64,000 nt of DNA from Mucilaginibacter jinjuensis (GCF_028596025.1 NZ_CP117167.1:3596001-3660000), one strand, 5' to 3'; shown: positions 34,831 to 44,330, numbered from the stretch's first letter. Notes: generated by a model from the letters alone, not told the origin. A program made the numbers and translations.

Positions 34831-35442
34831 TTATTCCTGATTTATATTTTGGTATTCGTTAAGCAATTTGTAGCCTTTTAGTGTACAGATGCCGTAGTTA
34901 AAATGCTCAAAAAACTGTTGCTGTACCGTCCACACATTAAATTCATTAAAAGGGAAAATGGCATTATTAAAGCCTGTTTCTATTTGTGCAACCCGCATCA
35001 ATGCCATTATTTTGGCATCAATTTCGGGGCGGATGTAACCTTGCTCCTTGCCCTTATTTAACAGATCAACAAGCGTATCTACCATGATCTCTGCCTTAAA
35101 AGCCTGAAACTCTTTCCACGCATCCGAATGATATTTCTGCATATCGTGCATTACAATCGGGTTCATGCGGGCAATCAGATCTTCCGAACACTTCATCATG
35201 TTCAGCATCTTTTCAATCACATTGCCAGACTGCGCCATAATATCATTTATATCTTTCTTATCGTGTTCCAGTCGCTCTTTAACCAATTCTACCACCAGTT
35301 CATTTTTGTCAGAGAAATGCTGATAGATGGTTTTTTTCGACATCCCTAAGTGCTTCGCAATATCATCCATGGTCACGCTCTTTATGCCGGCCTGCATAAA
35401 AAGCTCAAACGCTCCTTCTAATATCCTCTGTGTCTGACTCAT
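34831..35442 (-). CDS. TetR/AcrR family repressor of the efflux operon
   Basis: 203 residues. The N-terminal helix-turn-helix (ILEGAFELFMQAGIKSVTMDDIAKHLGMSKKTIYQHFSDKNELV) is the TetR signature; the C-terminal helical part would bind the inducer. It is the first gene of tetR-tolC-adaptor-permease, 28 bp before tolC. Its own promoter carries palindromes expected for the repressor, so it probably controls itself and the pump. No end-product can be guessed. Confidence 0.92.
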   Translation of the reverse strand: MSQTQRILEGAFELFMQAGIKSVTMDDIAKHLGMSKKTIYQHFSDKNELVVELVKERLEHDKKDINDIMAQSGNVIEKMLNMMKCSEDLIARMNPIVMHDMQKYHSDAWKEFQAFKAEIMVDTLVDLLNKGKEQGYIRPEIDAKIMALMRVAQIETGFNNAIFPFNEFNVWTVQQQFFEHFNYGICTLKGYKLLNEYQNINQE

Positions 35443-35450
35443 ATCGCGAG

Positions 35451-35496
35451 CAAAACTATGGAAACATTTTTTGATTTCAAAGTTTCCATTTGAAAT
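35451..35496 (-). promoter_or_regulatory. TetR operator and promoter of the efflux operon
   Basis: On the minus strand TTTG and TAGTTTTG are separated by 19 nt, a good match to the Bacteroidota -33/-7 promoter. Two nested dyads overlap it: ATGGAAAC-N16-GTTTCCAT (35458-35489) and ATTTCAAA-N7-TTTGAAAT (35474-35496). Both arms sit on or beside the promoter elements, fitting repression by the downstream TetR protein. Confidence 0.65.
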
Positions 35497-35523
35497 TACT
35501 TTCCCTCACCATTGCTTAATTAT

Positions 35524-35531
35524 TACCTTTG
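35524..35531 (+). promoter_or_regulatory. Promoter -7 element of purB
   Basis: TACCTTTG, 20 bp before the ATG; -33 match poor. Confidence 0.45.
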
Positions 35532-35551
35532 CATAAACTATATATTAATTG

Positions 35552-36895
35552 ATGGACCTTACTGCCCTTTCTGCTATATCGCCTGTTGATGGTCGCTACC
35601 GCAACGTAACCAAAGACCTTGCTGCTTATTTCTCAGAGTACGCCCTGATTAAGTACAGGGTGTTTGTAGAAATTGAGTATTACATAACGCTTACGCAATT
35701 TAAGCTTCCACAACTCAGTACTTTAGATGCTACTGTTACACAGAAGTTACAAAGCATTTATAAAAACTTCAGCGAAGCAGATGCACAGTCTATCAAAGAC
35801 ATCGAGAAAACCACCAACCACGATGTTAAGGCAGTTGAGTACTTCATCAAGCAAAAATTTGATGAGATTGGTTTATCCGAATACAAGGAATTTATCCACT
35901 TCGGCTTAACCTCTCAGGATATTAATAACACCGCTATCCCCTACACTTTTAAATTAGCTTTAGACGAGGCTTACTACCCGGCCATTACCGAGTTAGTTAA
36001 CCTGCTGAAACAATATGCAGCCGACTGGAAAAATGTATCGATGCTGGCACACACTCACGGCCAACCTGCATCACCAACCCGTTTAGGTAAAGAGATAGAG
36101 GTATTTGTTGAGCGCTTGGAAAGTCAATTAACTTTATTAAAACAAGTACCATTCTCGGCTAAGTTTGGCGGCGCTACAGGCAATTTTAACGCACACCATA
36201 TTGCTTACCCAACTCATGATTGGAAAGGCTTTGGCAATCATTTTGTGAATGATGTTTTAGGTTTACACCGTTCGCAATTTACTACGCAGATTGAGCATTA
36301 TGATAATTTTGCGGCACAATGTGATGCACTGAAACGCATCAACAATATCATTCTTGACCTTGACCGTGATATGTGGACTTACATATCGATGAACTACTTC
36401 AAACAAAAGATTAAAGCAGGCGAAATTGGTTCATCGGCCATGCCGCATAAGGTTAACCCGATTGATTTTGAAAACTCGGAAGGTAACGTGGGTATTGCCA
36501 ATGCTTTATTTGAGCACTTAGCGGCTAAATTGCCGGTGTCTCGTTTACAGCGCGATTTAACAGATTCTACTGTACTGCGTAACATCGGCGTGCCGGTTGC
36601 GCATACTTTGATCGCCATTAAATCGACAATGAAAGGCTTAAACAAGTTATTGCTAAATGAAGCTGCTTTAAATGCCGATCTGGAAGCTAACTGGGCCGTG
36701 GTTGCAGAGGCTATACAAACCATTCTCCGTCGCGATGGCTATCCAAACCCTTATGAGGCTTTAAAAGAGCTTACACGCGTTAATACAGGCATTAATGCTG
36801 AAACGATAGCAGGTTTTGTGGACGGACTTGATGTGAATGAAAGCACCAAACAGGAACTGAAGAATATAACGCCAGGAAACTATACGGGCATATAG
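35552..36895 (+). CDS. purB: Adenylosuccinate lyase
   Basis: 447 residues from ATG 35552. Cleaves SAICAR and adenylosuccinate in purine synthesis. The family sequence GSSAMPHKVNPIDFENSEGN (fumarase-superfamily signature) holds the mobile catalytic serine. HTHGQPASPTRLGKE carries the general-acid histidine region and HFGLTSQDINNT is the substrate loop. Start chosen as the ATG immediately after a TTG. Long E. coli-like subtype. Confidence 0.95.
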   Translation: MDLTALSAISPVDGRYRNVTKDLAAYFSEYALIKYRVFVEIEYYITLTQFKLPQLSTLDATVTQKLQSIYKNFSEADAQSIKDIEKTTNHDVKAVEYFIKQKFDEIGLSEYKEFIHFGLTSQDINNTAIPYTFKLALDEAYYPAITELVNLLKQYAADWKNVSMLAHTHGQPASPTRLGKEIEVFVERLESQLTLLKQVPFSAKFGGATGNFNAHHIAYPTHDWKGFGNHFVNDVLGLHRSQFTTQIEHYDNFAAQCDALKRINNIILDLDRDMWTYISMNYFKQKIKAGEIGSSAMPHKVNPIDFENSEGNVGIANALFEHLAAKLPVSRLQRDLTDSTVLRNIGVPVAHTLIAIKSTMKGLNKLLLNEAALNADLEANWAVVAEAIQTILRRDGYPNPYEALKELTRVNTGINAETIAGFVDGLDVNESTKQELKNITPGNYTGI

Positions 36896-36947
36896 TCATG
36901 TATAGGTCAAAACAACATAGCATAACACTTTAAATGATTTTACTGTA

Positions 36948-36955
36948 TAACTTTG
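36948..36955 (+). promoter_or_regulatory. Promoter -7 element of the NifU-family gene
   Basis: TAACTTTG, 32 bp before the ATG. Confidence 0.45.
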
Positions 36956-36987
36956 CTAATATAGATTAAGACTAAAAAGAAATTCTC

Positions 36988-37536
36988 ATGAATATCAACG
37001 TATATACCGAAAGCACACCTAACCCGGCAACAATGAAGTTCATTGTTAACAAGTTGCTGATCAATGGCAGTGTGGATTATCCTACCAAAGAAAGCGCAGA
37101 AAAATCAACTTTTGCAAAAGAGCTTTTTAAATTCTCATTTGTAAATGGTGTATTCTTCGCCAGTAACTTTGTTACGGTAACCAAAACCGAAGGCAGCGAG
37201 TGGGATGATATTGAACCGATTATCAAGGAGTTTGTAAAAGGTGCTGTTGAGTCTGAATTAAAGGTTCAGGAAGAAGAGCAAGCTGATGTAAACTTTGAAG
37301 GTACAGATGCAGAGGTTAAAATCCAGCAAATCCTGCACGATTACGTTCGCCCGGCTGTTGAACAGGATGGTGGCGCTATCGCTTATAAATCATTTACTGA
37401 AGGTGTTGTAACTGTTGAATTGCGTGGTTCATGCAGTGGTTGCCCATCATCAACCATTACCCTTAAAGCCGGTATCGAAAACCTGCTTAAACGTATGGTA
37501 CCAGAAGTACAGGAAGTTGTTTCTGAAGCTATGTAA
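36988..37536 (+). CDS. NifU/Nfu-type iron-sulfur carrier
   Basis: 182 residues. The N-terminal ~85 residues are the Nfu_N domain (TESTPNPATMKFIVNK). The C-terminal NifU domain (from ~107) carries Cys149 and Cys152 in GSCSGCPSSTITLKAG, which bind a [4Fe-4S] cluster for transfer to target proteins. The usual two-domain form in Bacteroidota. Closed by a G-U-containing terminator on the plus strand. Confidence 0.92.
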   Translation: MNINVYTESTPNPATMKFIVNKLLINGSVDYPTKESAEKSTFAKELFKFSFVNGVFFASNFVTVTKTEGSEWDDIEPIIKEFVKGAVESELKVQEEEQADVNFEGTDAEVKIQQILHDYVRPAVEQDGGAIAYKSFTEGVVTVELRGSCSGCPSSTITLKAGIENLLKRMVPEVQEVVSEAM

Positions 37537-37580
37537 TTGAATTTGATTTCACCGATTGCATGGTGATTTCAGTGATATAT

Positions 37581-37613
37581 AAAAAGGCGGTCTAAATTGG
37601 ATCGCCTTTTTTG
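37581..37613 (+). terminator. Terminator of the Nfu gene
   Basis: Stem aaaaaggcggtc / gatcgccttttt with one G-U, better paired on plus, then T-run. Confidence 0.85.
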
Positions 37614-37627
37614 TTACCTAAGCACAC

Positions 37628-37709
37628 CGTCATTGCGAGGAACGAAGCAATCGCAAATTATACAGAGTGGCTCTGCAGGTCGGGGATTGCTTCGTTCCTC
37701 GCAATGACG
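37628..37709. repeat. CGTCATTGCGAGGAACGAAGCAATC inverted pair (split here: 25-bp arms)
   Basis: Perfect 25-bp arms (37628-37652 and 37685-37709; core cattgcgagg / cctcgcaatg) face each other around a 32-bp spacer containing acagagtggctctgcaggtc. A well-known type of dispersed repeat in Bacteroidota and other phyla. Confidence 0.8.
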
Positions 37710-37759
37710 ATAATAGCGTAAAATAAATTTCCTAACTTCACATACCAATTTACCTTCTT

Positions 37760-38152
37760 ATGGAAATCATATCAACAATCCTTCTCCCTACTTTATCCGT
37801 GCGGAATGGCAATGCTGCAATAGAGTTCTATAAAAATGCTTTCGGCGCAACAGAAGTATTTGTTGTACGAGACCCAGATGGTGCAGTTGTAGCGCAACTT
37901 GCTATTGATGCCGTCAATTTTCTGGTAGCAGACGAGAGCCCCGAACATGGCAATTTTAGTCCGGAGACATTGGGTGGCACAACCATTCGCATGGGTTTAC
38001 AGGTAATGGATCCGGACGTAGCAGCAGCTCGTGCTATTGCTGCTGGTGCCAAAGAAATTTATCCGGTAGCAAATCAGGATTATGGGTACAGACTGGGCAG
38101 AATCGCTGATCGTTTTGGGCATCATTGGGAGATATTCAGGCTGTTGAAGTAA
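37760..38152 (+). CDS. VOC superfamily protein (glyoxalase-like, YnfM/PhnB type)
   Basis: 130 residues. PhnB-like start (LLPTLSVRNGNAAIEFYKNAFGATE), with paired beta-alpha-beta-beta-beta modules and the end DRFGHHWEIFRL, the common metal-binding Glu at WEIF. VOC proteins include glyoxalases, dioxygenases and drug-binding proteins; sequence alone does not decide. No close gene partner. Confidence 0.8.
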   Translation: MEIISTILLPTLSVRNGNAAIEFYKNAFGATEVFVVRDPDGAVVAQLAIDAVNFLVADESPEHGNFSPETLGGTTIRMGLQVMDPDVAAARAIAAGAKEIYPVANQDYGYRLGRIADRFGHHWEIFRLLK

Positions 38153-38162
38153 GGGTATAAAA

Positions 38163-38224
38163 CAATCGCGAACGGTACAGAGCGGCTCTGTAGGTCGGGG
38201 ATTGCTTCGTACCTCGCAATGACG
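38163..38224. repeat. Truncated copy of the CATTGCGAGG repeat
   Basis: Matches the right half of the 37628 element: acagagcggctctgtaggtc, then gattgcttcgtacctcgcaatgac. The left arm is decayed to a short acaatcgc. Confidence 0.7.
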
Positions 38225-38268
38225 CAATGGAATGCATCGGTGAAATCACCGTCTAAAATCAGTGAAAT

Positions 38269-39060
38269 CTAAGAAACGAAATACTCCCCTATCTTTTCTA
38301 CCAATTCATCACCAATTAAAGCATTGGTAGCAACGATATCACATTTCTCCAACACATCATTACCACCTATAAAGGTTGTAACCGTACCACCAGCCTGGCG
38401 AACGATGATGATACCTGCTGCAATATCCCATGGCTTTAAGTTATATTCATAGTAACCATCAAAGCGACCACAAGCAGTATAAGCCAGATCTGTTGCGGCA
38501 GAACCCAGACGGCGTAAGCCGTGACAGTGCTGCATCAGATCGGTAAACAGGGCAATGTATTGGGGTTGTTTAGTAAAATCGTAATAAGGGAAACCGGTAG
38601 CCAGTAAGCTATCAGCAATTTTAGGTGCTTTACTTACATGGATCTCCTTGCCGTTCAGATAAGCCGGTGCACCCTTCCAGGCATAGAAACATTCATCGAG
38701 ATTTACTTCATACACTACTCCGGCAACCAGTTCATCGTATTCTTTGAGGGCGATACTTACTGAGAAAACAGTTAGACCGTGAATAAAGTTAGTGGTACCA
38801 TCCAACGGGTCGATGATCCAGTTGTAACGTTCGCCGGTACGCTTGATGGTTTTTTCTTCGGTAAGGAAACCAGCTTCGGGTAATATCTTTTCGAGGGCTT
38901 CAACAATTATACCTTCGGCTGTTTTATCAACGTACGATACGAGGTCGTTAAGGCCTTTATACTCTATTTTGTCTGAATTGAATTTGGTGCGTTCCTCACG
39001 GATAAAAGCGCCTGCCTGTTTGGCTACTTCAATTACCTGCAGGGTTATGGTTTCCAGCAT
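38269..39060 (-). CDS. Inositol monophosphatase family (SuhB-like) phosphatase
   Basis: 263 residues. IMPase motifs: EEKTIKRTGERYNWIIDPLDGTTNFIHG (metal ligands E, D, D of WIIDPLDGTTNF) near 66-95, and LKPWDIAAGIIIVRQAGG near 210. Mg2+-dependent hydrolysis of inositol phosphate or related sugar phosphates. Its 5' end overlaps the gtrA gene by 32 bp. Confidence 0.92.
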   Translation of the reverse strand: MLETITLQVIEVAKQAGAFIREERTKFNSDKIEYKGLNDLVSYVDKTAEGIIVEALEKILPEAGFLTEEKTIKRTGERYNWIIDPLDGTTNFIHGLTVFSVSIALKEYDELVAGVVYEVNLDECFYAWKGAPAYLNGKEIHVSKAPKIADSLLATGFPYYDFTKQPQYIALFTDLMQHCHGLRRLGSAATDLAYTACGRFDGYYEYNLKPWDIAAGIIIVRQAGGTVTTFIGGNDVLEKCDIVATNALIGDELVEKIGEYFVS

Positions 39061-39511
39061 GATCTCGTAGTTTTAAGTTAAATGAAAACAGTTTATGGAT
39101 AAAAAAGCTTGCGAAAAATAAACTTAAAGCAGCAGCCGGGCGTGCAACCGGTGGATACATGTGCAGGTAAACAACCATTACTTTTAAGATGGCCAGGTTG
39201 GCAAAGAAGCCAATAAATGCGACAGAAGAAAATCTTAGAAACTGCTGTGCCGGTTGCAATTTAGATTCCGAAAACACCATATACCGGGTAATCAGGAAAT
39301 TGACAATCACGCCCAGAAAAAACGAAATGCTTAACGACAGGATATAATTACTGACGTGATAATTGATGATCTCGTAACTATCCCGTTTAAACAGGTTATG
39401 ATAGAATATGTAATAAGAACCAATATCGACCAGGAAACCAGCCCCTGCCGATACAATGAACCGTAAAAACTGGTTACCCAGTATCTTTTGGCCTAAAGTT
39501 TTATCCGGCAT
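39029..39511 (-). CDS. GtrA family membrane protein
   Basis: 160 residues with four predicted helices ([59 protein letters not shown]; the last near 120-145) and the conserved end [12 protein letters not shown]. GtrA proteins flip or move isoprenoid-linked sugars in glycan synthesis. It overlaps lgt by 11 bp and IMPase by 32 bp, a compact unit. Confidence 0.88.
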   Translation of the reverse strand: MPDKTLGQKILGNQFLRFIVSAGAGFLVDIGSYYIFYHNLFKRDSYEIINYHVSNYILSLSISFFLGVIVNFLITRYMVFSESKLQPAQQFLRFSSVAFIGFFANLAILKVMVVYLHMYPPVARPAAALSLFFASFFIHKLFSFNLKLRDHAGNHNPAGN

Positions 39512-40673
39512 GCGTTAAGGTTTGTTTTTTACGGAAAGCATTAACACAAAGTGCAATCCCTCCTATTACTAAACAAAGTGAAATCAGTTCGGCTTGAGTG
39601 AATGATAGGCTGCCGATATGGTAGCGTGTATTTACACGGATCAGCTCGATAAAGAAACGTTCGATGCCGTTTAAGATCAAATAAATACCGAACATTAATC
39701 CCGGCAATGGTTTAAGCTTATTGCGCAGGCTCCAAAGCACCAAAAACAGCAGGATACAGATTACGGATTCGTAGAACGAAGTTGGATAAACCGGCAAACG
39801 TAACTCGTTGCAATACTTACCTATACAATCTGGTATATGATTATTAAAATCGACACCGTTAACATTATGAGGAAACTTGAACGACCACATCCAGTCCGGT
39901 GCCCAGCTTAACCAATGTGGTTTGGGGTCAAGGTTGGGGATCCCCCAGTCGCCATCGCCGCTCATCTGGCAGCCAATACGGCCAACACCGTAAGCCAGCA
40001 TCATACCCGGACCGCCCACATCCAGCATATCCAATGGCTTAATACCATTTTTATTGGCAATATATAATACAGCAGCACCGCCGCAAATTAAACCACCGTA
40101 AAAAGTTAATCCGCTAAAGCCGATCAACATGCCTACCGGGTCTTTCATAAAATCGTCCCAGTTCTCTAAAGCATTAAACAGCTTCGCTCCGGCAAAGCCA
40201 AATACAGCCGCCCAAACTAAAATGCTGCCCAATAAATCGTAAGAATGTACAATTACACGTTTGGTAATTGGTTCGGCCAGTTCCTGTTTTTTACCATCGG
40301 CATAAGCCCAGTAAACAAAACCTACGCCCATTAAAATACCACCAATCCAGTTTCCGCGAAGCGACAAAATAAAATCCTGCGGATCATTTACCAGGTCGTG
40401 ATAGTTCAGTACAGCATCAAGCAATTTATAACCGGCAATAAAACCGAAAAAGCCATTGCCTATCAGGTCAGTCCATTGAACGGGTTTGCCAATGGTTACC
40501 GTTTTCTCAACAGGCTTAATGTAGCCCAGTTTCTCTTTACGTTTAAACTCTTCGCCAAAAGCCCCGTAACCAGCCATAAAAGCAAGGGCTACAAAGAAGC
40601 CAAAAGTTTGAAAAGGCAACGGTATGTTAGCACCGGTAAAATATCTGATTAGGTCAGAAAGGGTTGGAAACAT
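39501..40673 (-). CDS. lgt: Prolipoprotein diacylglyceryl transferase family protein
   Basis: 390 residues, longer than the E. coli enzyme (291), mainly by insertion of ~100 residues between the first helices. Signature [19 protein letters not shown] near 226 corresponds to the Lgt GRIGCFLNGDDYG motif. Seven or more membrane helices follow the known topology. It attaches diacylglycerol to lipobox cysteines, which the lipoproteins encoded here need. Closely related Bacteroidota proteins are this long. Other Lgt-like functions are not excluded. Confidence 0.82.
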   Translation of the reverse strand: MFPTLSDLIRYFTGANIPLPFQTFGFFVALAFMAGYGAFGEEFKRKEKLGYIKPVEKTVTIGKPVQWTDLIGNGFFGFIAGYKLLDAVLNYHDLVNDPQDFILSLRGNWIGGILMGVGFVYWAYADGKKQELAEPITKRVIVHSYDLLGSILVWAAVFGFAGAKLFNALENWDDFMKDPVGMLIGFSGLTFYGGLICGGAAVLYIANKNGIKPLDMLDVGGPGMMLAYGVGRIGCQMSGDGDWGIPNLDPKPHWLSWAPDWMWSFKFPHNVNGVDFNNHIPDCIGKYCNELRLPVYPTSFYESVICILLFLVLWSLRNKLKPLPGLMFGIYLILNGIERFFIELIRVNTRYHIGSLSFTQAELISLCLVIGGIALCVNAFRKKQTLTHAG

Positions 40674-40703
40674 TCAGGTAGTATTTTGGAGCGAATATAA
40701 AAC

Positions 40704-42023
40704 TTAATGAACTAATATCTCTTCGCTTTCTGTAATTTCAACATCACCATCTGGCGCTATGGCGGTTAAAGTAACCGTACGTAGCTCATTCACCAGTATG
40801 GGGTCGTATTTCGTCTTTACCTTCACGTAGTTGCGGGTAAAGCCATGCATATAACCCTCTTTAATATCTCCCTCAAACAAAACCTGGCCGGTTGATCCCA
40901 GTTGCGATTCGTAAAAAGAACGGCGTTTTTTATCAGAAAGTATATGCAGCATTTTGCTTCTTTCGGCACGGGTTGATCCCGGCACTTCGCCACCCATTTC
41001 GGCGGCCAAAGTATTTTCACGTTCCGAGTAAGTAAATACGTGCAGGTATGAAATATCCAGTTCGTTCAGGAAATTATAGGTATCGATAAAGTCTTCACGG
41101 GTTTCACCTGGAAAACCAACAATTACGTCTACACCAATACAACAGTCTGGCATTAATGCCTTGATCCTGGCTACACGGTCGGAATATAAAGCACGTTTGT
41201 AACGGCGGCGCATTAGGCCTAATATTTTATCAGAACCAGATTGCAGCGGGATATGGAAATGCGGAACAAATCTTTTCGAAGTGGCTACAAATTCAATGAT
41301 CTCGTCAGTCAATAAATTAGGTTCGATAGACGAGATCCTGATCCGGTCTATCCCTTCTACCTCATCCAACGCCTTTACCAGGTCGATGAATTTATTTACA
41401 CGCTCGCCATTCTGCAAACCGAAATCGCCGAGGTTAACACCGGTCAATACAATTTCGCGTACACCAGATGCAGCAATATCAGCAGCTTGCTTTAATACGT
41501 TTTCGATATTATCGCTTCGGCTGTTACCGCGAGCCAGCGGAATGGTGCAGAAAGTACATGAGTAATCGCAGCCATCCTGCACTTTCAGGAAAGTACGGGT
41601 ACGGTCGCCAAATGAATAAGAGGTAACAAATTCCTTAGCCTCAGACACCGGCTGATTATAGATCAGCGTTTTAGGCTGCTTGGTTAGATCCGTAATATGA
41701 TCTATGATCTGGAATTTCTCGGCAGCGCCAAGCACCATGTCAACACCCGGTATTTCGGAAATCTCAACAGGCTTTAATTGTGCATAGCAACCCACCACAA
41801 CGATGTATGCTTCGGGCGAAATTTTAAGTGCTTCCTTTACTATCTTTTTACACTTTTTATCAGCGTTTTCAGTTACCGAACAGGTGTTAATTACAAAGAT
41901 ATCGGGCTCATCTGTAAACGTAACCGACTGATAACCTGCCTGTGTAAACTGGCGGCCAATAGCAGACGACTCCGAATAATTCAGCTTACAACCCAGCGTA
42001 TAAAAAGCGACTTTCTTATTCAT
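40704..42023 (-). CDS. mtaB: tRNA t6A37 methylthiotransferase
   Basis: 439 residues, radical SAM enzyme converting t6A37 to ms2t6A37 in tRNA. Domains: UPF0004 N-terminal (VAFYTLGCKLNYSES; three cysteines for an auxiliary [4Fe-4S]), radical SAM with DGCDYSCTFCTIPLARGNSRS (CxxxCxxC) near 150, and C-terminal TRAM (~370-439). KLNYSES is MtaB-like rather than MiaB. Stands alone on minus. Confidence 0.92.
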   Translation of the reverse strand: MNKKVAFYTLGCKLNYSESSAIGRQFTQAGYQSVTFTDEPDIFVINTCSVTENADKKCKKIVKEALKISPEAYIVVVGCYAQLKPVEISEIPGVDMVLGAAEKFQIIDHITDLTKQPKTLIYNQPVSEAKEFVTSYSFGDRTRTFLKVQDGCDYSCTFCTIPLARGNSRSDNIENVLKQAADIAASGVREIVLTGVNLGDFGLQNGERVNKFIDLVKALDEVEGIDRIRISSIEPNLLTDEIIEFVATSKRFVPHFHIPLQSGSDKILGLMRRRYKRALYSDRVARIKALMPDCCIGVDVIVGFPGETREDFIDTYNFLNELDISYLHVFTYSERENTLAAEMGGEVPGSTRAERSKMLHILSDKKRRSFYESQLGSTGQVLFEGDIKEGYMHGFTRNYVKVKTKYDPILVNELRTVTLTAIAPDGDVEITESEEILVH

Positions 42024-42135
42024 TTTGAAGCCGCAAATATAAGAATTTTAAGATTAACCGTTTTAGGGCTATTTGTCGCGAAAATGTTATAATATACTTT
42101 ACGCAACAATTTTTAATTGAGCATGTTAATGTATT

Positions 42136-42501
42136 ATGTTGAAACACCTTATAATGGGCATGCTGGTGATAGGCAATTACACACAACATACCGCTAAACG
42201 TACCGTATTATTGTTTGCAGACAAATCATCACAAAGTGCGTTGAAGCAGCAGGAGCAACTTTTGATGGCCGATAAAGCAGGTTTACAACAACGCGATGTT
42301 GAAGTAATGATCTATGATTCAAAGTCGGCTGCAGCCAAAACAAACCACATCCGTTCGGGCTTTACAGTATTGCTGATTGGTAAAGACAATGGTGAAAAAC
42401 TACGCAGCCACCAGCCTGTAACCACAAAAAAACTATTTGGCCTTATTGATGCCATGCCAATGCGCAAGGAAGAAATGATGCATGCTGATCAGGAAGAGTA
42501 G
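42136..42501 (+). CDS. DUF4174 domain protein
   Basis: 121 residues: hydrophobic start (HLIMGMLVIGNY, perhaps a weak signal) then RTVLLFADKSSQSALKQQEQLLM and TVLLIGKDNGEKLRS, the DUF4174 pattern with a thioredoxin-like alternation. Ends in LFGLIDAMPMRKEEM. Function unknown. Confidence 0.8.
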   Translation: MLKHLIMGMLVIGNYTQHTAKRTVLLFADKSSQSALKQQEQLLMADKAGLQQRDVEVMIYDSKSAAAKTNHIRSGFTVLLIGKDNGEKLRSHQPVTTKKLFGLIDAMPMRKEEMMHADQEE

Positions 42502-42957
42502 CTTCGAAGAGAATCAAGAATCGAGAGCCAAGAATCAAGACAGGAAACCAATTGGACAACTGCTCAGACGAACCTTTAATAACCTAACAATGTGGCCTCT
42601 TGATTTTCGGGCAGCACAACATTAGCCACAGCAGAAACATTCATAGAAAATAAAGCAGCCACGATCTTTCTTTTGGTGACTTTTCTTTGGCGGTCAAAGA
42701 AAAGTTACATCCACTGATGATGATAAAGCACTCTACCATTCCTAATAAAAAACGGGTTATGCCTTATGTAAGGATAGTGATAATAGGTCTGAGATTATCA
42801 ATAAATGTGTTTTGTTTTTTCATTTGTATTGATGAGCTCCCTATGGTCGGTTGTCTTCGTACCTCGCAATGACGCGCTTTTTGGAAATCCGAAATTGAAC
42901 ATTCGAAATTCGAAATTTAAAAATCTTATCTTTGCCTCCCAATAACATAATTTCCAC
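42502..42957. other. Intergenic region with three unrelated repeats
   Basis: It holds a word repeat gagaatcaagaatcgagagc (from 42518), a dyad acttttctttg-gcggt-caaagaaaagt (42679-42705), a half copy of the CATTGCGAGG repeat (42843-42873) and a word repeat gaaattcgaaattt (about 42890-42920), before a TATCTTTG element (42927-42934) of the GT2 gene. A small open frame at 42687-42872 lies within repeats and is not called a gene. Confidence 0.5.
42927..42934 (+). promoter_or_regulatory. Promoter -7 element of GT2 gene
   Basis: TATCTTTG, 23 bp before ATG 42958. Confidence 0.45.
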
Positions 42958-43923
42958 ATGCCCGAACTTTCAGTAGTCATTACAGTACTCAACGAGAAAG
43001 AAAACATTAGTCCGCTTATTGCCGAAATCAATTCAGCATTGTCTGGTATTGATTATGAGGTAGTTTTTGTTGACGATGGATCTGAAGATGGTACACAACA
43101 GGAGATTATTAAAAACGATAACAGCCGCGTTAAACTGGTTGAGCTGCGCAAAAATTACGGACAAAGTACTGCCATGACCGCTGGTATTGACCATGCCGAA
43201 GGCGAATATATTGCCCTATTGGATGGTGATTTACAAAACGACCCTAAAGACATCCCCTCTATGCTGCAAAAGCTGAAGGATGAAGATTGGGACGTAGTAG
43301 CAGGTAACCGCAAAAATCGCCAGGACGGTATGTTTCTGCGCAAAATACCAAGCAAAATTGCTAACGCCATGATCCGTAAGATGACTGGTGTTTACATTAA
43401 AGATTACGGTTGTACCTTAAAGATCTTTCGTACTGAAATTGCGCAGAACTTAGGATTATACGGCGAGCTTCACCGCTTTATCCCGGTACTGGCTAAACAA
43501 CAGGGTGCCCGTATTACCCAGGTGGATGTTGCCCACCATGCCCGCATCCACGGTAAATCTAAATACGGTATTAACCGCACATTTAAGGTAATCAGCGATT
43601 TAATCCTGATGGTATTCTTCCGCAAGTATATCCAAAAACCTATGCACCTTTTCGGTAGCATTGGTTTTACGTTATTCTTCTTTGGTGTGCTGATTAATTT
43701 ATATCTACTGGTACTTAAAATAATGGGCCACGACATTTGGGGCAAACCAATGTTGATTCTGGGATTGATCCTTTTACTAGGCGGCGTGCAACTAATCACA
43801 CTGGGTATCCTGGCTGAAATTAACGTGCGTACCTACTTCGAATCGCAAAACAAAAAAACCTACCAGGTTCGTAAAATATATTCTGCGGGTAAAATTATTA
43901 AGCCGGCTATTGTCAGCGCTTAA
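42958..43923 (+). CDS. Family 2 glycosyltransferase, DPM1/ArnC-like
   Basis: 321 residues. Nucleotide-sugar binding region SVVITVLNEKENISPLI, then VDDGSEDGT, and LDGDLQNDPKDIPSM (DxD-like GDLQ). ELRKNYGQSTAMTAGIDHA is typical of prenyl-phosphate glycosyltransferases. Two C-terminal TM helices (LFGSIGFTLFFFGVLINLYLLV; LILGLILLLGGVQLITLGILAEI). Transfers a sugar to undecaprenyl phosphate for envelope glycan use; substrate unknown. Confidence 0.9.
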   Translation: MPELSVVITVLNEKENISPLIAEINSALSGIDYEVVFVDDGSEDGTQQEIIKNDNSRVKLVELRKNYGQSTAMTAGIDHAEGEYIALLDGDLQNDPKDIPSMLQKLKDEDWDVVAGNRKNRQDGMFLRKIPSKIANAMIRKMTGVYIKDYGCTLKIFRTEIAQNLGLYGELHRFIPVLAKQQGARITQVDVAHHARIHGKSKYGINRTFKVISDLILMVFFRKYIQKPMHLFGSIGFTLFFFGVLINLYLLVLKIMGHDIWGKPMLILGLILLLGGVQLITLGILAEINVRTYFESQNKKTYQVRKIYSAGKIIKPAIVSA

Positions 43924-43940
43924 AGAGTTTTCTCTCTCTT

Positions 43941-43976
43941 AAAAAAGGTCCGGCACAAATGTGCCGGACCTTTTTT
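43941..43976 (+). terminator. Perfect terminator after GT2
   Basis: 16-bp stem aaaaaaggtccggcac / gtgccggacctttttt, loop aaat. Confidence 0.93.
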
Positions 43977-44003
43977 GTTTGTAAACTTTCTTATTCCGCA
44001 TCT

Positions 44004-44130
44004 TGTCATTCAGAGCGCCAGCGAAGAATCTTCTTCAATAAATAGTCTTGAACCAGAATTTACTGAATTAAGGAATTAACAGAATAAATTCAGGGCGCCG
44101 GAGATTCTCCATTACTTTCAGAATGACAAA
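44004..44130. repeat. GTCATTCAGAGCG-type dispersed repeat pair
   Basis: Left arm tgtcattcagagcgccagcg and gaagaatctt (44004-44030), right arm gattctcc and ttcagaatgaca (to 44130). A related but different copy is at 44663-44760. The pair faces inwards. Confidence 0.6.
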
Positions 44131-44330
44131 ATCGGTTCGATAGATACGTTGCTGAAGTACTCGAAACGTGTACACAAAGACTGCTGCAATATTTTAGCAA
44201 GTGCCTATTTAACCTCTCACTTAATCTAAATAAATACATTAATTGAAATACACAAGTAATTGATAAACAATTATAATTAACTATAGATTAACAATAATTT
44301 TCATTTAAAAATTCGCCATAAAACACAAAA

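Noticed and set aside
42590-42705. Minus-strand peptide of ~36 codons resembling a signal peptide
   Set aside because: No clear start, overlaps a dyad repeat, and ends shortly after; more likely repeat or decayed DNA than a gene.
42687-42872. Open frame of 61 codons in the repeat-filled gap before the glycosyltransferase
   Set aside because: Starts inside one repeat and ends inside another, with no motif or credible upstream signal.
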